From: Lachnospiraceae bacterium
GTDB taxonomy: Bacteria > Bacillota_A > Clostridia > Lachnospirales > Lachnospiraceae
DNA length: 8,558 nt
NCBI GenBank assembly: GCA_017632755.1
Contig: JAGBQU010000266.1
Span: forward strand, 1-8,558
Direction: 5' to 3'
The notes beneath the pieces were generated by a model that worked only from the letters and a program-made list of their open reading frames with translations, searched no databases and had not been told where the DNA came from. Within the stretch, counting starts at the first letter, position 1, and each line of letters starts with the position of its first letter. Below, in pieces: positions 6,204-8,558 of this stretch. Position numbers and translations under genes: made by a program.

Positions 6204-6842
6204 CTACCTGGAAATATGCTTGCCACAGATGTCATTAAGAATGCACTTTTCACAGGAAGGATTCGTCCGGGCGGTGCAGACTGCCCTGCCATGATCCACC
6301 AGCCTGTGGCAAAAATCGTTGCTCTCTTCCGGTGGGATCAGCTTCCACAGCGCCATCTCTACTTTTTTGGGATCTTTGATCTTTCTTACCAGTCCGATGC
6401 GGTTGCACAGGCGGATACAGTGAGTGTCTGTCACAATGGCAGGCTTGCCAAAGACATCTCCCATGATGAGATTGGCGCTCTTTCTGCCGACGCCCGGAAG
6501 GGACAGAAGCGTGTCGAAATCCTCCGGCACTTTTCCGTCATATTTTTCTTCCAGCAAGCGCATGCAGGCGCTGATGTCACGCGCCTTGCTGCGTCCGAGC
6601 CCGCAGGGCCTTACGATGGACTCGATCTCATCGGGTGTCGCCTGTGCAAGCGCGTGTACGCTCGGATATTTCGCAAACAGATCTTCAACAACCACATTGA
6701 CTCTTGCGTCTGTGCATTGTGCGGCAAGTCGGACACTCACTAAAAGCTTCCAGGCTTCGTCATAGTCCAGTGTACACTGCGTCATAGGATATTCTTTTTT
6801 TAAACGCGTCACCGTTTCGATGGCGAGCTGTTTTTTTGTCAT
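6204..6842 (-). CDS. nth: Endonuclease III (DNA glycosylase/AP lyase)
   Basis: A 212-residue base-excision repair enzyme that removes oxidised pyrimidines and cleaves at the abasic site; the length equals the bacterial family norm. Visible: helix-hairpin-helix LPGVGRKSA (115-123) with catalytic lysine K121, catalytic aspartate D139 in TDTHCIR, and Q42 in the LAAQCTD motif. The C-terminal iron-sulfur loop has C189, C197, C200 and C206, that is C-x7-C-x2-C-x5-C, one residue more in the first interval than the classic x6. GAGGGG on the minus strand (6854-6859) lies 11 bases before the ATG, a slightly long spacing. It follows the RHH gene by 24 bases and is the last gene of the SPFH-RHH-nth unit, ending at the hairpin at 6163-6200. 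Identification is firm. Confidence 0.96.
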   Translation of the reverse strand: MTKKQLAIETVTRLKKEYPMTQCTLDYDEAWKLLVSVRLAAQCTDARVNVVVEDLFAKYPSVHALAQATPDEIESIVRPCGLGRSKARDISACMRLLEEKYDGKVPEDFDTLLSLPGVGRKSANLIMGDVFGKPAIVTDTHCIRLCNRIGLVRKIKDPKKVEMALWKLIPPEESNDFCHRLVDHGRAVCTARTNPSCEKCILNDICGKHISR

Positions 6843-6866
6843 AGGTAGTTTTTCCCCTCTTTATGC

Positions 6867-7070
6867 CTATTTGATATCCAGCTCCGGCGGAATGTCCAAT
6901 CTGTCGGAAACGTATTTGCCGTCTTTTTTGCGTTGTCGGATACATTCTGTCAACAGATATTCGATCTGGCCGTTGACGGAACGAAAATCATCCTCAGCCC
7001 AGGCGGCGATCGCATTATACAGCTTTTCGGACAGCCGGAGAGGGACCTGTTTTTTCCCTGAATCTCCCAT
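6867..7070 (-). CDS. Arc-type ribbon-helix-helix DNA-binding protein
   Basis: A 67-residue protein. Residues 6-13 (KKQVPLRL) form the DNA-contacting beta strand, followed by a first helix (about 14-27, SEKLYNAIAAWAED) and the second helix beginning with the characteristic RSVNGQIEYLLTECIR (30-45). This fits the Arc/MetJ ribbon-helix-helix fold, in which dimers insert paired strands into the major groove. A basic and then acidic tail follows (RQRKKDGK to the C-terminus). GGAGAA on the minus strand (7076-7081) gives a good ribosome site. It starts 12 bases after the SPFH gene, so the two are certainly one transcript. RHH proteins are often autoregulators, and the tandem palindromes at 8169-8187 over this operon's promoter are a natural target. 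No toxin gene is adjacent, so an antitoxin role is not suggested. Confidence 0.85.
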   Translation of the reverse strand: MGDSGKKQVPLRLSEKLYNAIAAWAEDDFRSVNGQIEYLLTECIRQRKKDGKYVSDRLDIPPELDIK

Positions 7071-7082
7071 TGATATTCTCCA

Positions 7083-8123
7083 TTAATACAAACTTCCGGA
7101 ATTGACGATCGGTTGTGCATCATGATTTCCGCAAAGTACTACCAGCAGATTGGATACCATCGCGGCTTTGCGCTCCTCGTCCAGTTCCACCACATTGTTC
7201 TCATTTAAGCGTTCAAGAGCCATCTCCACCATGCCTACGGCACCGTCGACGATCATCTTGCGGGCATCGATGATGGCAGAGGCCTGTTGACGCTGCAGCA
7301 TGACAGCTGCGATCTCCGGTGCATATGCAAGATAAGTAATCCGTGCTTCCACGATCTCGATACCGGCTTCGTTAACGCGCGACTGGATCTCATCGCGGAT
7401 CCTGCCCGCAACAATCTCGCTTGAGCCTCGAAGACTGCCTTCGTCGGCCATGCCGTCACCGGTCGTATCCACATTCGGTGCCACATCGTAGGGATAAACG
7501 CGAACCACATTTCTGAGGGCACTGTCGCACTGCAGAGACAAGAATTCTTTGTAGTTGTTCACGTTAAAAACAGCCTTTGCCGTGTCAACGATACGCCATG
7601 TAACCGCAATCCCGATCTCGATCGGATTGCCGAGGCAGTCGTTGATTTTCTGACGACTGTTGTTCAGTGTCATGATCTTGAGGGAAATCTTATTCGTCAC
7701 AGGCTCTGCACTCTGTACGCTTCCGTTGGCTGTAGCTACCGAAAGAGAACTATTTTGCACATCTCCGCTTTGGTTTAATCTCGTTCTGGCAGCAGGGTTG
7801 ACGCTGGCGCAGAAGGGATTGACAAAGTAAAAGCCGTCCTCTTTTAAGGTGCCGATGTACTTGCCAAACAAGGTCAGAACCAAAGCCTCCTGCGGTTTTA
7901 AGACTCTCAGTCCGCACAGCGGAATCCAGCCCAAAGCCATGACGACAAGGGAAACGATCAGCAGTACATGATTTCCATAATACTCCTCAAGCATGATCCC
8001 GTAGCACAGTGCGACCACATCCAGAATATAGAGTAGCAGGATGAGGAGCAGTGCCTTCATGCCGTTTTTCTTTTTGCTTAAGGTGATCTCTTTCATGTTT
8101 CTTTCTTTCGTATTGTCACTCAT
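7083..8123 (-). CDS. SPFH-domain (stomatin/prohibitin-like) membrane protein
   Basis: A 346-residue protein. Two hydrophobic segments near the N-terminus (about 22-45 and 52-72) anchor it, followed by an SPFH/Band 7 domain from about 74 ([30 protein letters not shown]) to about 300, including the conserved late stretch [26 protein letters not shown] with a likely coiled helix. The C-terminus ends [17 protein letters not shown] plus a short tail. SPFH proteins form large rings or scaffolds organising membrane microdomains; the partner here is unknown. The open frame extends upstream to 8348, but GGAGG on the minus strand (8132-8136) sits 8 bases before the ATG at 8123, and a strong promoter lies at 8179-8207 inside the longer version, so I place the start at 8123. 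The RHH gene follows by 12 bases. A short acidic, Asp/Gly-rich insert ([11 protein letters not shown]) is visible in the SPFH domain. Confidence 0.92.
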   Translation of the reverse strand: MSDNTKERNMKEITLSKKKNGMKALLLILLLYILDVVALCYGIMLEEYYGNHVLLIVSLVVMALGWIPLCGLRVLKPQEALVLTLFGKYIGTLKEDGFYFVNPFCASVNPAARTRLNQSGDVQNSSLSVATANGSVQSAEPVTNKISLKIMTLNNSRQKINDCLGNPIEIGIAVTWRIVDTAKAVFNVNNYKEFLSLQCDSALRNVVRVYPYDVAPNVDTTGDGMADEGSLRGSSEIVAGRIRDEIQSRVNEAGIEIVEARITYLAYAPEIAAVMLQRQQASAIIDARKMIVDGAVGMVEMALERLNENNVVELDEERKAAMVSNLLVVLCGNHDAQPIVNSGSLY

Positions 8124-8168
8124 AATGGTAACCTCCGTTCTTATCCTCTTATGGGATTTGTTTTTTGT

Positions 8169-8187
8169 TGATATCAAAATGATATCA
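8169..8187. promoter_or_regulatory. Two tandem TGATATCA palindromes over the SPFH operon promoter, probable operator
   Basis: TGATATCA occurs at 8169-8176 and again at 8180-8187, separated by AAA, so the centres are 11 bp apart, one helical turn. Each copy is a perfect palindrome and the whole is symmetrical up to the spacer. The pair covers the -10 element (8179-8184) and the expected transcription start. Tandem short palindromes of this size are the kind of site bound by MetJ-like ribbon-helix-helix dimers, and such a protein is encoded in this operon. Binding is inferred. Confidence 0.6.
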
Positions 8188-8207
8188 CCTAGATTTCGAT
8201 TTGTCAA
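8179..8207 (-). promoter_or_regulatory. Sigma-A promoter of the SPFH-RHH-nth operon
   Basis: On the minus strand, a perfect TTGACA (plus coordinates 8202-8207) is followed after 17 bases by TATCAT (8179-8184), 5/6 of the -10 consensus. The expected start near 8172 gives a leader of about 48 nt before the ATG at 8123. Confidence 0.8.
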
Positions 8208-8239
8208 TACCAGTGTGTTGTTGAAAATTGAAAAAAGCA

Positions 8240-8268
8240 TTGACAGATACAGAGCGCACAGGGAAAAT
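8240..8268 (+). promoter_or_regulatory. Candidate divergent promoter of the methyltransferase gene
   Basis: A perfect TTGACA (8240-8245) is followed after 17 bases by GAAAAT (8263-8268), a weak -10 with 4/6 matches. Its -35 is 32 bases from the -35 of the opposite-facing SPFH promoter. The weak -10 may indicate an activated promoter or a wrong call. Confidence 0.4.
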
Positions 8269-8338
8269 ATTACTGGAGAACGAGACGGCCTCCCCACCGG
8301 CGGCTGCCATAACAATTTAGGATACGCAAGGAAATGTG

Positions 8339-8558
8339 ATGGAAACAACGCGGATACTGGAAGAGTATTATAACAAATTCGAGGAAAATAAGAGACTGCT
8401 GAGCAGGCATGGGCAGGTGGAATTTCTCACCACTTTAAAATATATCCATGCGTGTCTGGAAGGGCAGGAGCAGGCAAAGATCCTCGATGTGGGAGCCGGT
8501 ACGGGCAGATATTCCTTTGCGCTTGCAAAGGAAGGACATGACGTGACGGCTGTGGAGC
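8339..8558 (+). CDS. Class I SAM-dependent methyltransferase, N-terminal part (cut by window end)
   Basis: 73 codons are visible with no stop before the window end. After a helical N-terminus (METTRILEEYYNKFEENKRL), the protein shows the methyltransferase motif I, ILDVGAGTGRYSFALA (about residues 49-64), followed by the second strand ending HDVTAVE, whose acidic residue normally binds the ribose of S-adenosylmethionine. This identifies the Rossmann-like class I fold; the methyl acceptor cannot be predicted from the visible part. AAGGA at 8328-8332 lies 6 bases ahead of the ATG. It diverges from the SPFH operon, sharing an intergenic region of about 215 bases. Confidence 0.9.
   Translation, partial: METTRILEEYYNKFEENKRLLSRHGQVEFLTTLKYIHACLEGQEQAKILDVGAGTGRYSFALAKEGHDVTAVE

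Noticed and set aside
6216..6743. 175-codon open frame on the plus strand
   Set aside because: It lies wholly antisense to the well-supported nth gene, with no ribosome binding site and no family resemblance.
6867..7070. Antitoxin of a toxin-antitoxin pair
   Set aside because: The RHH fold is compatible, but both neighbours (SPFH protein and endonuclease III) are clearly not toxins and no small toxin-like gene is near.
8124..8348. Upstream extension of the SPFH reading frame by 75 codons to 8348
   Set aside because: The extension overlaps a consensus promoter and the methyltransferase start, and its sequence does not resemble an SPFH N-terminus; GGAGG 8 bases before the ATG at 8123 fixes the shorter start.
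8041..8373. 110-codon plus-strand frame
   Set aside because: Opposite to the SPFH N-terminal membrane helices, which explains its hydrophobic look; it overlaps both promoters and the methyltransferase start in another frame.
1..8558. Mobile element, CRISPR array, tRNA or rRNA genes
   Set aside because: No transposase, integrase, terminal repeats with target duplications, regularly spaced repeats or recognisable RNA gene sequence was seen anywhere in the window.

Overview
The window looks like a chromosomal segment of a Clostridia bacterium, most likely Lachnospiraceae. This is inferred from moderate GC content, strong AGGAGG-type ribosome binding sites, a YtrA-type GntR regulator driving an ABC-2 exporter, an [Fe-S] aldo/keto reductase, an SPFH + ribbon-helix-helix gene pair, and a relic of a family 3 beta-glucosidase whose sandwich domain comes first. 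No insertion sequence, phage gene, CRISPR array or RNA gene was seen.

Left block (1-2920, + strand): a likely regulated promoter region begins with a 24-bp near-edge inverted repeat and continues as an unusual T-poor leader. It is followed by a four-gene operon: GntR/YtrA-like repressor, ABC ATPase, and two six-helix permease subunits that look like distant relatives of each other (both carry a cytosolic G-x-TRR motif). The genes are tightly packed and close with a strong intrinsic terminator. By analogy with B. subtilis ytr, the operon probably exports or senses a compound that stresses the cell envelope; the substrate cannot be read from the sequence.

Middle block (2921-6117, + strand): a promoter-like sequence precedes a 158-codon open remnant of a GH3 beta-glucosidase gene that keeps its start, one internal conserved segment and an end-like segment, but has lost the catalytic barrel. 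A second promoter precedes an aldo/keto reductase with two C-terminal cysteine clusters for Fe-S binding. A membrane-anchored D,D-carboxypeptidase (peptidase S11) follows 31 nt later, probably on the same transcript.

Right block (6118-8123, - strand): an operon reading leftwards encodes a two-helix membrane SPFH-domain protein, a 67-residue Arc-type ribbon-helix-helix DNA-binding protein, and endonuclease III (nth). It starts from a near-consensus sigma-A promoter whose -10 region is covered by two copies of the palindrome TGATATCA one helical turn apart, a plausible operator for the small RHH protein. The operon and the carboxypeptidase gene converge on a perfect 15-bp hairpin, which has a third, competing arm.

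Right edge (8240-8558, + strand): a divergent promoter-like sequence leads to the first 73 codons of a class I SAM-dependent methyltransferase, cut by the window end.

Most of the window is ordinary. The parts most worth a second look are the tandem-palindrome operator with its SPFH/RHH operon, the multiply deleted GH3 relic, the three-armed convergent hairpin and the T-poor leader of the exporter operon.
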